A stretch of 5,957 bases of DNA from Clostridiales bacterium (lineage in GTDB: Bacteria; Bacillota; Clostridia; Oscillospirales; Acutalibacteraceae): assembly GCA_019418545.1 (NCBI GenBank), contig DYBQ01000058.1:1-5957 (forward strand), given 5' to 3'. The notes beneath the pieces are model-generated. The model ran no database searches, was not told the origin of the DNA, and saw only the letters and a program-made list of their open reading frames with translations. Made by a program: the position numbers and the translations under genes. Positions 1 through 5,632 of this stretch are shown one piece after another (positions within the stretch are counted from its first letter, which is position 1; every line of letters begins with the position of its first letter).

Positions 1-43
1 TCCCACCACTGTCCTTTCCTGCGTTTAGGAGGTTTCTTTTTCT

Positions 44-1150
44 ATGAAACATTCGTCCTTCTCTTTCCGGCGGCTGTGGCTGCTAATTCTTTTTCCCATC
101 GGCGGTATCTTTTCTCTTATAGCCGCCTATCATCAGGATTTTGCCGAATGGTATGCCCGTTATCCTTATCATTGGCTATCATTGGCTATAAACCGCGTTA
201 CCGGGCTTTTCCCCTTTTCCCTGGCGGAGATTCTTTTATATCTACTGATTGCAGCCATTCTTTTCTGGCTGGTTTTTAGCATTATCCAGTTGATTCGCAA
301 ACCTGATGGCCGTCGGAAGCGCCTGCTCCGTTTCCTGATGACACCTTTGTGTGCCGCTTCTGTGCTATTTTTCCTCTTTACTTTTACTTGCGGCATCAAC
401 TACTCCCGCTGCACCTTTGCTCAAATCAGCGGCCTTCCCATTCAGGATTCCTCTGTGGAAGAGCTGTATGAGCTAAATGTTTTTTTGGCAGAAGAGGTTT
501 CGTCCCTGCGTCAGCAATTGCCAGAAGACGAACAGGGCGTTATGAAAAGCAGTTTCTCCTCTTCTTCTGAAAAGGCAGAGCAGGCCCGCATCAGTTATGA
601 TACGCTGGAAGCAGAATATCCAACCTTGTTTTCGGGTTATTCTGCACCAAAATCCGTTTTGGCCTCCCGTCTCATGTCCTGGTGTGATATTACCGGCATT
701 TTTGTCCCCTTTACGTTTGAAGCCAACGTTAATGTGGACGTACCGGACTATTCCCAGCCTGCCACCATGTGCCACGAACTTAGCCATCTGCGGGGATATA
801 TGCGGGAAGACGAAGCCAATTTTATCGCCTACCTGGCCTGCCGCAACAGCGAGAATCTGGAATTCCAGTATTCCGGCGCCATGCTGGCGTTTGTCTATGC
901 CAACAATGCCCTTTATGGCGCTGATAGTGAACTTGGCCAGCAGGTCTATTCTTCCCTTTATGAAGGGGTTCAGCGGGACTTTGCCTATAACAGCGCCTAT
1001 TGGAAACAATTTGAAGGGCCTGTTTCGGAAATTTCCAACACCGTTAACGACACCTATCTCAAAGCGAACCGACAGGATGACGGTGTAAAAAGCTATGGCA
1101 GAGTGGTAGATTTGCTGTTGGCCGATTACAGAAAGAATCATGCAGACTAA
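44..1150 (+). CDS. DUF3810-type membrane protein with HExxH motif (putative zinc metallopeptidase)
   Basis: This 368-residue protein resembles the DUF3810 family, whose biochemical role is not established. Three hydrophobic segments are visible at about residues 11-28, 57-83 and 96-117. A long soluble part follows, probably outside the membrane. It contains HELSH at residues 244-248, followed by Gly251 and the acidic stretch REDEANF (254-260). This matches the pattern of a zinc metallopeptidase in which the two His bind metal, Glu245 is the catalytic base and Glu255 or Glu257 would be a third ligand. The C-terminus (KSYGRVVDLLL, about 349-359) is also typical of the family. The ATG start is supported by AGGAGG at 27-32, 11 nt upstream, a slightly long spacing. 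No promoter is visible in the 43 bp before it, so it may be downstream in an operon that begins left of the window. Substrate and activity are unknown; the peptidase role is inferred from the motif only. Confidence 0.85.
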   Translation: MKHSSFSFRRLWLLILFPIGGIFSLIAAYHQDFAEWYARYPYHWLSLAINRVTGLFPFSLAEILLYLLIAAILFWLVFSIIQLIRKPDGRRKRLLRFLMTPLCAASVLFFLFTFTCGINYSRCTFAQISGLPIQDSSVEELYELNVFLAEEVSSLRQQLPEDEQGVMKSSFSSSSEKAEQARISYDTLEAEYPTLFSGYSAPKSVLASRLMSWCDITGIFVPFTFEANVNVDVPDYSQPATMCHELSHLRGYMREDEANFIAYLACRNSENLEFQYSGAMLAFVYANNALYGADSELGQQVYSSLYEGVQRDFAYNSAYWKQFEGPVSEISNTVNDTYLKANRQDDGVKSYGRVVDLLLADYRKNHAD

Positions 1151-1170
1151 TTTATACAGTTAGTAAATAA

Positions 1171-1217
1171 AAATTCCATCTCCAAACGAAATTTGTCCAT
1201 TGGAGATGGGATTTTTT
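1171..1217. terminator. Bidirectional rho-independent terminator between convergent genes
   Basis: A perfect 10-bp inverted repeat (CCATCTCCAA at 1176-1185, TTGGAGATGG at 1200-1209) encloses a 14-nt loop. It is flanked by an A-rich run on the left (AAATAAAAATT) and a T-run on the right (1212-1217, then more T-rich sequence). Read on the plus strand it ends the DUF3810 gene, 21 bp after its stop. Read on the minus strand the stem is followed by a good U-tract and ends azlD. The flanking A and T runs can also pair and lengthen the stem to about 15 bp. One element therefore serves both convergent transcripts. Confidence 0.9.
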
Positions 1218-1228
1218 ACTTTTTACTT

Positions 1229-1570
1229 TTATCCAAACGACAAAACCTGCATCCAAACCAGCACCTGTTCTACGACCAGCACAGTGGCAACTGCCCCCAA
1301 GGCAACAGTGAGCAGGCTGCGGTTTTTCCATGCCAAAAGCAGCGCCACCGCCAGCCCAGCCAGCGCCGACCAGATACTGGAGGTGGATTCCAATATAGCC
1401 GGAAAGGTCATAGCAGCCAGCACCGCATAGGGCACATAGGCCAGAAAGGACTTGACGAATCGGTTTTCAATCTTTTTCCGAAAAAGGGTTAGGGGAAGCA
1501 TGCGCACCAGGTAGGTGACACCCGCCATAATGAGGATGGCAGTTAAAATATAAGGCAGATTTTCCGTCAT
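1229..1570 (-). CDS. azlD: AzlD-family branched-chain amino acid transport subunit
   Basis: This 113-residue, very hydrophobic protein has about four membrane segments (about residues 5-22, 41-60, 66-81 and 86-108). The segment TYLVRMLPLTLF (19-30), followed by a basic stretch (RKKIENRF) and FLAYVPYAVLAAMTFPAIL, is characteristic of AzlD. AzlD is the small partner of AzlC. In Bacillus subtilis the pair is linked to 4-azaleucine resistance, and the related BrnF/BrnE pair of corynebacteria exports branched-chain amino acids. The start is the ATG at 1570-1568, which overlaps the azlC stop in an ATGA (4-bp overlap), with GGAGG 7 nt upstream (1578-1582). The reading frame stays open to 1687, but that extension lies inside azlC, lacks family similarity and is rejected. 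The overlap implies translational coupling and roughly matched production with AzlC. Confidence 0.93.
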   Translation of the reverse strand: MTENLPYILTAILIMAGVTYLVRMLPLTLFRKKIENRFVKSFLAYVPYAVLAAMTFPAILESTSSIWSALAGLAVALLLAWKNRSLLTVALGAVATVLVVEQVLVWMQVLSFG

Positions 1571-2277
1571 GACGCTTCCTCCGTTTCTTCCTCCACCGGC
1601 CAGCGCAAAGCGGCAAAGGCAGCCGCCGGAATAGCACAGAGGATAATCACCCAACCGGAGGAAAGCTGGTTTAGGCCGGGAATCCATTTAAACAGGCAGC
1701 TGAGCACCACGGCGATGATGACCACTACTGCCACTGGCTTTGTTTTTACCGCAGGCGGAATGATAATGGCAAGGAACATGCCATAAATGGCAATACCAAG
1801 CGCACTGCGAATGGGCAGCGGCAGAATCCCCGCTGCCGTTGCACCCAGCAACGTCCCCAATGCCCAGCCCACATAGGGCATGGAGATTAGCCCTGTAAGA
1901 TACCGGGAATTTACCGGCTCTTTCTGCTGCACGGCCACTGCAAAAATTTCGTCCGTAATGCCAAAGGACAGCAAAAGCCTTTCCAGTCCGGACATAGACG
2001 AATCAATTTTTTGTGAAAGCGAAAGAGACATGAGCAGATACCGCACATTGATGACAAACGTAGTCACTGCCAGTTCTACAAAAAGTCCATTGTTTAGAAT
2101 CAAATCCAGTCCGGCAAACTGCCCGGCGGAAGTTAGATTAGTCATGGAAATCAGTACGCCAACCCATGCAGGAAGGCCGCCTTCCACCACCATCATACCA
2201 AAAGCAAAGGACACGGACACATACCCCAAACATATGGGCAATCCATCCCGCACTCCCTTGCCAAACGTCAGCTTCAT
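1567..2277 (-). CDS. azlC: AzlC-family branched-chain amino acid transporter, large subunit
   Basis: This 236-residue integral membrane protein has the usual AzlC length. The N-terminus GVRDGLPICLGYVSVSFAFG (residues 8-27), FVINVRYLLMSLSLSQK (74-90) and FGITDEIFAV (105-114) are family hallmarks. Several further hydrophobic segments fill residues 125-225, and the tail is acidic (EEETEEAS). With AzlD it should form a transporter for branched-chain amino acids or analogues, most likely an exporter; direction and substrate are inferred from family members. An in-frame TAA 12 nt upstream leaves the ATG at 2277 as the first ATG in the frame. Ribosome binding is unusual: AGAGGG sits only 1 nt from the ATG, while AAAGGGG lies 12 nt away. 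The gene is 161 bp downstream of leuB on the same strand. Whether it has its own promoter or is read through from leuAB is open. Confidence 0.93.
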   Translation of the reverse strand: MKLTFGKGVRDGLPICLGYVSVSFAFGMMVVEGGLPAWVGVLISMTNLTSAGQFAGLDLILNNGLFVELAVTTFVINVRYLLMSLSLSQKIDSSMSGLERLLLSFGITDEIFAVAVQQKEPVNSRYLTGLISMPYVGWALGTLLGATAAGILPLPIRSALGIAIYGMFLAIIIPPAVKTKPVAVVVIIAVVLSCLFKWIPGLNQLSSGWVIILCAIPAAAFAALRWPVEEETEEAS

Positions 2278-2278
2278 T

Positions 2279-2296
2279 CCCTCTTGTTACCCCTTT
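2279..2296 (-). promoter_or_regulatory. Two imperfectly spaced ribosome binding site candidates for azlC
   Basis: Read on the minus strand, AAAGGGG (2296-2290) lies 12 nt before the azlC ATG and AGAGGG (2284-2279) only 1 nt before it. Neither has the usual 6-9 nt spacing. The first is the more likely site, because a 1-nt spacer is generally too short. An in-frame TAA between them rules out an upstream start. The arrangement suggests moderate initiation on azlC, whereas azlD has an ideally spaced GGAGG. Confidence 0.5.
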
Positions 2297-2384
2297 CTCA
2301 AAATGCCAGAAAACGGCTCCGGCTCTGCACAAAATTTTTCTCTTCCTATAATATTTCCAAGATATAAAACCGTTTTACACAACA

Positions 2385-2416
2385 TTTGCACCACCTCCGG
2401 ACGGAGGTGGTGCAAA
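2385..2416 (-). terminator. Perfect hairpin after leuB, probable weak terminator
   Basis: A 15-bp perfect inverted repeat (2385-2399 with 2402-2416) starts 22 bp after the leuB stop. As RNA it would form a stem of about 14 bp with a GGAC loop, which is very stable. On the minus strand the stem ends in AAA and is followed by TGTTGTGT, an interrupted U-tract, so termination may be incomplete. On the plus strand the sequence after the stem is A-rich with no T-run, so it is not a plus-strand terminator. It could instead act as an mRNA 3'-end stabiliser separating leuAB from azlCD. Confidence 0.6.
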
Positions 2417-2438
2417 CACAAAGAATCAGATGAGAAAT

Positions 2439-3509
2439 TTACAGCAGGGAGCAAACGAGGTCGCCCATTTCGGAGCAGGAGACCTTCTTCATACCCTCTA
2501 CCCAGATGTCGGGGGTGCGGGCCATGGTCAGGGCTTTGGCGACAGCGTCATCAATGGCCTTGGCAGCTTCCGGCTGTTCCAGAGAATATTTCAGCATCAT
2601 ACCCACGGAGAGGATAGTTGCCAGCGGATTGGCGATGCCCTGCCCGGCGATATCCGGTGCAGAACCGTGAATGGGCTCGTACAGACCCTTCTGGCCGTCG
2701 TTCAGGCTGGCAGAAGCCAGCATACCGATAGAACCGGAAATCATAGAAGCCTCATCGGAGAGAATGTCGCCAAACATATTGGAAGTGACAATCACGTCGA
2801 ACTGACCGGGATTGCGCACCAGCTGCATAGCACAGTTATCCACATACATGTGATTGAGCTCTACATCCGGGTAGTCCTTGGAAATGCGGATAACCGTCTC
2901 TCTCCACAGGCGGGAGGATTCCAGCACGTTAGCCTTGTCCACACTGCACAGCTTGTGGCGGCGCTTCTGCGCCATTTCAAAAGCCACACGGGCAATGCGC
3001 TCAATTTCCGGCACGGAATACTTCTCGGTATCGAAAGCGGCAGGCTGGCCATTTTCTTCACAGCGTCCCCGCTCTCCGAAATAAATGCCGCCGGTCAGCT
3101 CACGAACCACCAGCACGTCGATGCCCTTGCCGATAATCTCCGGCTTCAGGGGAGAAGCTTCCCGCAGGGGCTCGAAAATCACGGCCGGACGCAGGTTTGC
3201 AAACAGCCCCAGCGCGGCGCGAATTCCCAGCAGGCCCTTTTCGGGGCGGTTGTTGCCGGGCTGTGTGTCCCACTTGGGGCCGCCGACAGCACCCAGCAGG
3301 GTAGCGTCTGCGTTTTTGCAGATGGTGACTGTCTCTTCCGGCAGGGGCACACCGGTGGCATCAATAGCAGCGCCGCCCAACAGTGCTTCCTGATAATTGA
3401 CGGCAAAACCAAACTTTTCACCGGCTTTGTCCAGCACTTTCTGTGCCTGCTCTACGATTTCAGGGCCGATTCCGTCGCCCTTTAAAACTGCAATTTGATA
3501 AGGTTTCAT
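2439..3509 (-). CDS. leuB: 3-isopropylmalate dehydrogenase
   Basis: LeuB oxidises and decarboxylates 3-isopropylmalate to 2-ketoisocaproate with NAD+, the third stage of leucine synthesis in the cytoplasm. The 356-residue length is normal for the family. Visible motifs are GDGIGPEIV (11-19), LLGAVGGPKWD (71-81), the substrate arginines R97, R107 and R136 (in GIRAALGLFANLRPA and VRELTGG), Y143 in GIYFGE, K192 in DKANVLESSRLWR, and D224, D248 and D252, which match the Mg2+/Mn2+ ligands. The NAD-binding loop HGSAPDIAG (281-289) keeps the Asp (D286) typical of NAD rather than NADP use. The ATG start has AGAAAGGA 9 nt upstream (3519-3526). The gene follows leuA after 36 bp with no terminator, so the two are co-transcribed under the T-box. 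All key residues are intact. Confidence 0.98.
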   Translation of the reverse strand: MKPYQIAVLKGDGIGPEIVEQAQKVLDKAGEKFGFAVNYQEALLGGAAIDATGVPLPEETVTICKNADATLLGAVGGPKWDTQPGNNRPEKGLLGIRAALGLFANLRPAVIFEPLREASPLKPEIIGKGIDVLVVRELTGGIYFGERGRCEENGQPAAFDTEKYSVPEIERIARVAFEMAQKRRHKLCSVDKANVLESSRLWRETVIRISKDYPDVELNHMYVDNCAMQLVRNPGQFDVIVTSNMFGDILSDEASMISGSIGMLASASLNDGQKGLYEPIHGSAPDIAGQGIANPLATILSVGMMLKYSLEQPEAAKAIDDAVAKALTMARTPDIWVEGMKKVSCSEMGDLVCSLL

Positions 3510-3545
3510 GGCTGTATTTCCTTTCTGAAAATTATATATACGTGA

Positions 3546-5234
3546 TTACGTGCGGCAGGCGCGGTTGATAGCGCAGATAATGCCCTTGATGGATGCCAGG
3601 CTGATATTACCGTCGAGACCCACGCCGAACACCATTTTGTTCTCGGGGGTGCGAATCTGAATGTAGGACAGTGCCTTCGAGTCAGCACCAGAGGAAACTG
3701 CGTGCTCGCTGTAAGAGACAAATTGATATTCATTGATGCCTACAGAGCGGAGTGCTCCAAAGAAAGCATCGATGGGGCCGTTGCCTACGCCGCTGATTTC
3801 GTGGTCAACGTTCTGGAAGCGGAGAACTCCCTCAAAGTGCACCTGGGTTTCGCCGTCCTGACCCTCATGCTCTTCATAGAGTTTGTAGCGCTTGAGGTGA
3901 TAGGGATATTTAATCTCGAAATATTCCTTATGGAACAAATCAAAGATTTCCTGAGGCTGGAGCTCCCTACCCTCGGCGTCACAGGCAGCCTTTACGATTG
4001 CGCCGAATTCCGGGTGCATGGCTTTGGGAAGATGATAGCCGAAGCTCTGGGCCATGATGAAAGCCGCGCCACCCTTGCCGCTCTGGCTGTTAATGCGGAT
4101 AATCGGCTCATACTGACGGCCCACATCTGCCGGGTCAATGGGCAGATAGGGAACCTCCCAATACTGGGTTCCGCTCTTGGCCATGTATTCCACGCCCTTA
4201 TTGATAGCATCCTGATGAGAGCCGGAGAAAGCGGTAAACACCAGTTCGCCGGCATAGGGATGCCGCTCGTGAACCTTCATTTTGGTGCAGGACTCATAAA
4301 CTTCTTTGATGTGGTTGATGTTGGAGAAATCCAGCTCCGGGTCCACACCCTGTGAGTACATGTTCATGGCGATTACCATGATATCCGCGTTGCCGGTGCG
4401 CTCACCATTGCCGAACAGGGTTCCCTCCACACGGTCGGCGCCAGCCATCAGACCAAGTTCCGTTGCTGCTACGCCGCAGCCACGGTCGTTGTGGGCGTGC
4501 AGGCTGATAATGGCGCTGTCGCGGCCCTTGAGATGGCGGCAGAAATATTCAATCTGGTCGGCGTGGCAGTTGGGGGTGCTGCCCTCCACCGTGTTGGGAA
4601 GGTTGATGATGACCTTATTTTCCGGCGTTGCGCCCAGCTCTTCCAAAACCCGGTCGCAGATTTCCACGGCATTGTCCATTTCGGTGCCGGAAAAGCTCTC
4701 AGGGGAATACTCATAACGGATGTTGATGCCGCTGCGGGCAACCTCCTCTTCCGTCAGCTTGCGGATGAGCCGTGCACCCTCGACAGCGATATCGATGACG
4801 CCCTGCATGTCGGTGTGGAAAACCACTTTCCGCTGAAGGGTAGAAGTGGAGTTATAGAAGTGAACAATCACATTCTTTGCGCCACGAATGGCCTCAAAGG
4901 TTTTTTGAATCAGATGGGGCCGTGCCTGCACCAGCACCTGAATGGTCACGTCGTCGGGAATCAAGTCGCGCTCAATGAGCGCCCGGAGAATTTCATACTC
5001 GGTTTCGGAAGCCGAAGGGAAGCCCACCTCAATCTCCTTAAAGCCAATATCCACCAGCGTTTTGAAAAACAGCAGCTTTTCTTCCAGATTCATCGGGGTA
5101 ACCAATGCCTGGTTACCGTCTCGTAAATCCACACTACACCAGATAGGAGCCTTCGTGATGACCTTGTCAGGCCACTGGCGGTCCTTCAGCTGTACCGGCT
5201 GAAACGGAATGTACTTTTTAAAACCCTGATACAT
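3546..5234 (-). CDS. leuA: 2-isopropylmalate synthase, long type-2 form
   Basis: LeuA condenses acetyl-CoA with 2-ketoisovalerate to 2-isopropylmalate, the committed step of leucine synthesis. The 562-residue product is the long form known from actinobacteria, yeast and some Firmicutes. The N-terminal KKYIPFQPVQLKDRQWP leads into APIWCSVDLRDGNQAL. R38-D39 are catalytic and metal residues, HAHND (246-250) supplies the metal-binding His246 and His248, and the stretch from GTLFGNGERTGN (271-282) completes the TIM-barrel site with Asn282. A linker region holds GKGGAAF (386-392). The C-terminal domain (about 430-562), with SGVGNGPIDAFFGAL (481-495) and SSGADSKALSYIQIR, is the regulatory domain that binds leucine in relatives. 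The start is the ATG at 5234, with GGGAGA 7 nt upstream. An in-frame ATG at 5273 has no binding site, and the frame open to 5429 runs through the T-box leader, so both are rejected. leuB follows by 36 bp. Confidence 0.97.
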   Translation of the reverse strand: MYQGFKKYIPFQPVQLKDRQWPDKVITKAPIWCSVDLRDGNQALVTPMNLEEKLLFFKTLVDIGFKEIEVGFPSASETEYEILRALIERDLIPDDVTIQVLVQARPHLIQKTFEAIRGAKNVIVHFYNSTSTLQRKVVFHTDMQGVIDIAVEGARLIRKLTEEEVARSGINIRYEYSPESFSGTEMDNAVEICDRVLEELGATPENKVIINLPNTVEGSTPNCHADQIEYFCRHLKGRDSAIISLHAHNDRGCGVAATELGLMAGADRVEGTLFGNGERTGNADIMVIAMNMYSQGVDPELDFSNINHIKEVYESCTKMKVHERHPYAGELVFTAFSGSHQDAINKGVEYMAKSGTQYWEVPYLPIDPADVGRQYEPIIRINSQSGKGGAAFIMAQSFGYHLPKAMHPEFGAIVKAACDAEGRELQPQEIFDLFHKEYFEIKYPYHLKRYKLYEEHEGQDGETQVHFEGVLRFQNVDHEISGVGNGPIDAFFGALRSVGINEYQFVSYSEHAVSSGADSKALSYIQIRTPENKMVFGVGLDGNISLASIKGIICAINRACRT

Positions 5235-5241
5235 AAAACCA

Positions 5242-5247
5242 TCTCCC
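5242..5247 (-). promoter_or_regulatory. leuA ribosome binding site (fixes the start)
   Basis: GGGAGA on the minus strand lies 7 nt before the ATG at 5234. It is the only purine-rich site near an in-frame start, so it decides between that ATG and the one at 5273. It lies downstream of the T-box terminator and is therefore present only in read-through transcripts. Confidence 0.8.
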
Positions 5248-5294
5248 AGTATAAAGTAAAATTTCGTTGGCATTTTGCAGAGAAGGGACCAGCC

Positions 5295-5310
5295 GGCCGG
5301 TTTTCCGGCC
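5295..5310 (-). repeat. GC-rich tetraloop hairpin in the leuA 5' UTR
   Basis: The minus strand reads GGCCGG, AAAA, CCGGCC: a perfect 6-bp GC stem with a four-base loop. It starts directly after the U-tract of the T-box terminator and has no U-tract of its own. It would exist only in read-through transcripts, at their 5' UTR, about 60 nt before the leuA start. It may protect the mRNA or hold the leader apart from the ribosome binding site, but no function is shown. Confidence 0.6.
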
Positions 5311-5354
5311 AAAACAAAAACCCCGGAAAGACAACAAATGCAGTCTTTCCGGGG
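5311..5354 (-). terminator. T-box leader intrinsic terminator
   Basis: A 12-bp perfect stem (5354-5343 with 5332-5321, CCCCGGAAAGAC and GTCTTTCCGGGG) with a 10-nt loop is followed on the minus strand by TTTTTGTTTT (5320-5311). It is a strong intrinsic terminator. Its first bases (5354-5351, GCCCC region) are also needed by the antiterminator, so the two structures exclude each other. By default, with charged tRNA-Leu, it should stop transcription before leuA. Confidence 0.95.
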
Positions 5355-5381
5355 CGAATCAACAGGTTCGCGGTACCACCC
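5351..5381 (-). promoter_or_regulatory. T-box antiterminator with tRNA-acceptor bulge
   Basis: On the minus strand GGG (5381-5379) pairs with CCC (5353-5351), and GCGAA (5371-5367) pairs with TTCGC (5358-5354). They flank the 7-nt bulge TGGTACC (5378-5372). This is the standard T-box antiterminator: TGGT in the bulge pairs with the NCCA end of an uncharged tRNA. The CCC side overlaps the terminator stem, giving the switch. Confidence 0.88.
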
Positions 5382-5488
5382 TTTGTTCAACTGGTGCTTA
5401 CGCACACAGCCCTCTACAGCCTCCAACAAGGCTACGGCTCATAACGGTGCCAACCGTCTGTCCCTTATCAGAACAGCAACTCCGGGGT

Positions 5489-5491
5489 GAG
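5489..5491 (-). promoter_or_regulatory. Probable specifier codon CUC (leucine)
   Basis: CTC on the minus strand, in the context AA-CTC-A, sits just above a short helix (ACTGCGG with CCGGAGT, one mismatch) that would close the specifier loop of Stem I. CUC is the usual choice in leucine T-boxes. No other codon in the loop fits both the position and the regulated pathway as well. Confidence 0.75.
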
Positions 5492-5602
5492 TTATACACA
5501 AAGAGCGAAACACCGGCTTACACCATCCGCCGGCTCTCTGAAGAATCCGCAGTCTGTCTTTTTCCCTTCACAGTCTTTAGGTGTTATCAGTTTGTATGTT
5601 TT

Positions 5603-5632
5603 ATTATAGTACTTTATCAGCGCAAATGTCAA
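5603..5632 (-). promoter_or_regulatory. Sigma-A-type promoter of the leu leader
   Basis: On the minus strand TTGACA (5632-5627) and TATAAT (5608-5603) are both perfect consensus, with an 18-bp spacer. Transcription should start near 5596, giving a leader of about 360 nt before leuA. The -35 box contains the TGA stop of folC (5631-5629), so promoter and upstream gene overlap. A strong constitutive promoter followed by conditional termination is the normal T-box design. Confidence 0.92.

Larger units (their letters stand above)
2278..2438. other. leuB-azlC intergenic region
   Basis: This 161-bp spacer holds the leuB-proximal hairpin and the azlC ribosome binding candidates. The rest is AT-rich. 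A minus-strand TATTAT (2353-2348) could be a -10 box, but the hexamer 17 nt upstream is AAAACG, and TTGTGT sits 23 nt away, too far. No convincing sigma-A promoter, second T-box or small gene was found. Confidence 0.5.
5311..5596 (-). ncRNA. T-box riboswitch leader, probable tRNA-Leu (CUC specifier)
   Basis: This cis-acting leader senses uncharged tRNA and controls leuAB. The T-box core AGGGTGGTACCGCG is at 5382-5369. In Stem I, AGAGAG (5539-5534) is followed by CCGGC and GCCGG arms (5533-5529 and 5517-5513) that enclose GGATGGTGTAA, the conserved distal loop. On the 3' side of Stem I, AACTCACC presents CTC (5491-5489) preceded by AA and followed by a purine, as expected for a specifier codon; this fits leucine and the downstream genes. 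Short hairpins such as GTGC-GTAA-GCAC (near 5404-5393) lie between Stem I and the T-box, where Stem III is expected. The antiterminator and terminator follow. The specifier was assigned by eye from position and context, without a computed fold. Confidence 0.93.

Noticed and set aside
1182..1240. TCCAAACGA repeated at 1182-1190 and 1232-1240
   Set aside because: One copy is in the terminator and the other in the azlD coding end; a 9-base match at this distance can arise by chance and has no further structure.
1571..1687. Upstream extension of azlD to 1687
   Set aside because: The extra 39 residues lie inside azlC and do not resemble AzlD; the ATG at 1570 has an ideally placed GGAGG.
2347..2352. 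TATAAT on the plus strand in the leuB-azlC spacer
   Set aside because: No -35 hexamer at the right distance, and it would point into the 3' end of leuB on the wrong strand.
1880..2617. Plus-strand reading frame of 245 codons across azlC, the spacer and the end of leuB
   Set aside because: It spans two real minus-strand genes and a hairpin, and its translation is low-complexity Ser/Pro/Arg-rich without a family match.
2430..3485. Long plus-strand reading frame (351 codons) opposite leuB
   Set aside because: It is an exact antisense shadow of leuB, has no recognisable domain and reflects the codon bias of the real gene.
3531..3536. TATAAT on the minus strand between leuA and leuB, as an internal leuB promoter
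   Set aside because: The hexamer 17 bp upstream is CCTGCC, far from TTGACA; the AT-rich spacer alone explains the match.
3702..5126. Plus-strand reading frames of 217, 136 and 211 codons opposite leuA
   Set aside because: These are antisense shadows of leuA, which is complete and has all catalytic motifs.
5235..5429. Upstream extension of leuA to an ATG at 5429 or 5273
   Set aside because: The extension runs through the T-box core, terminator and UTR hairpin; neither start has a ribosome binding site, while the ATG at 5234 does and matches the family N-terminus.
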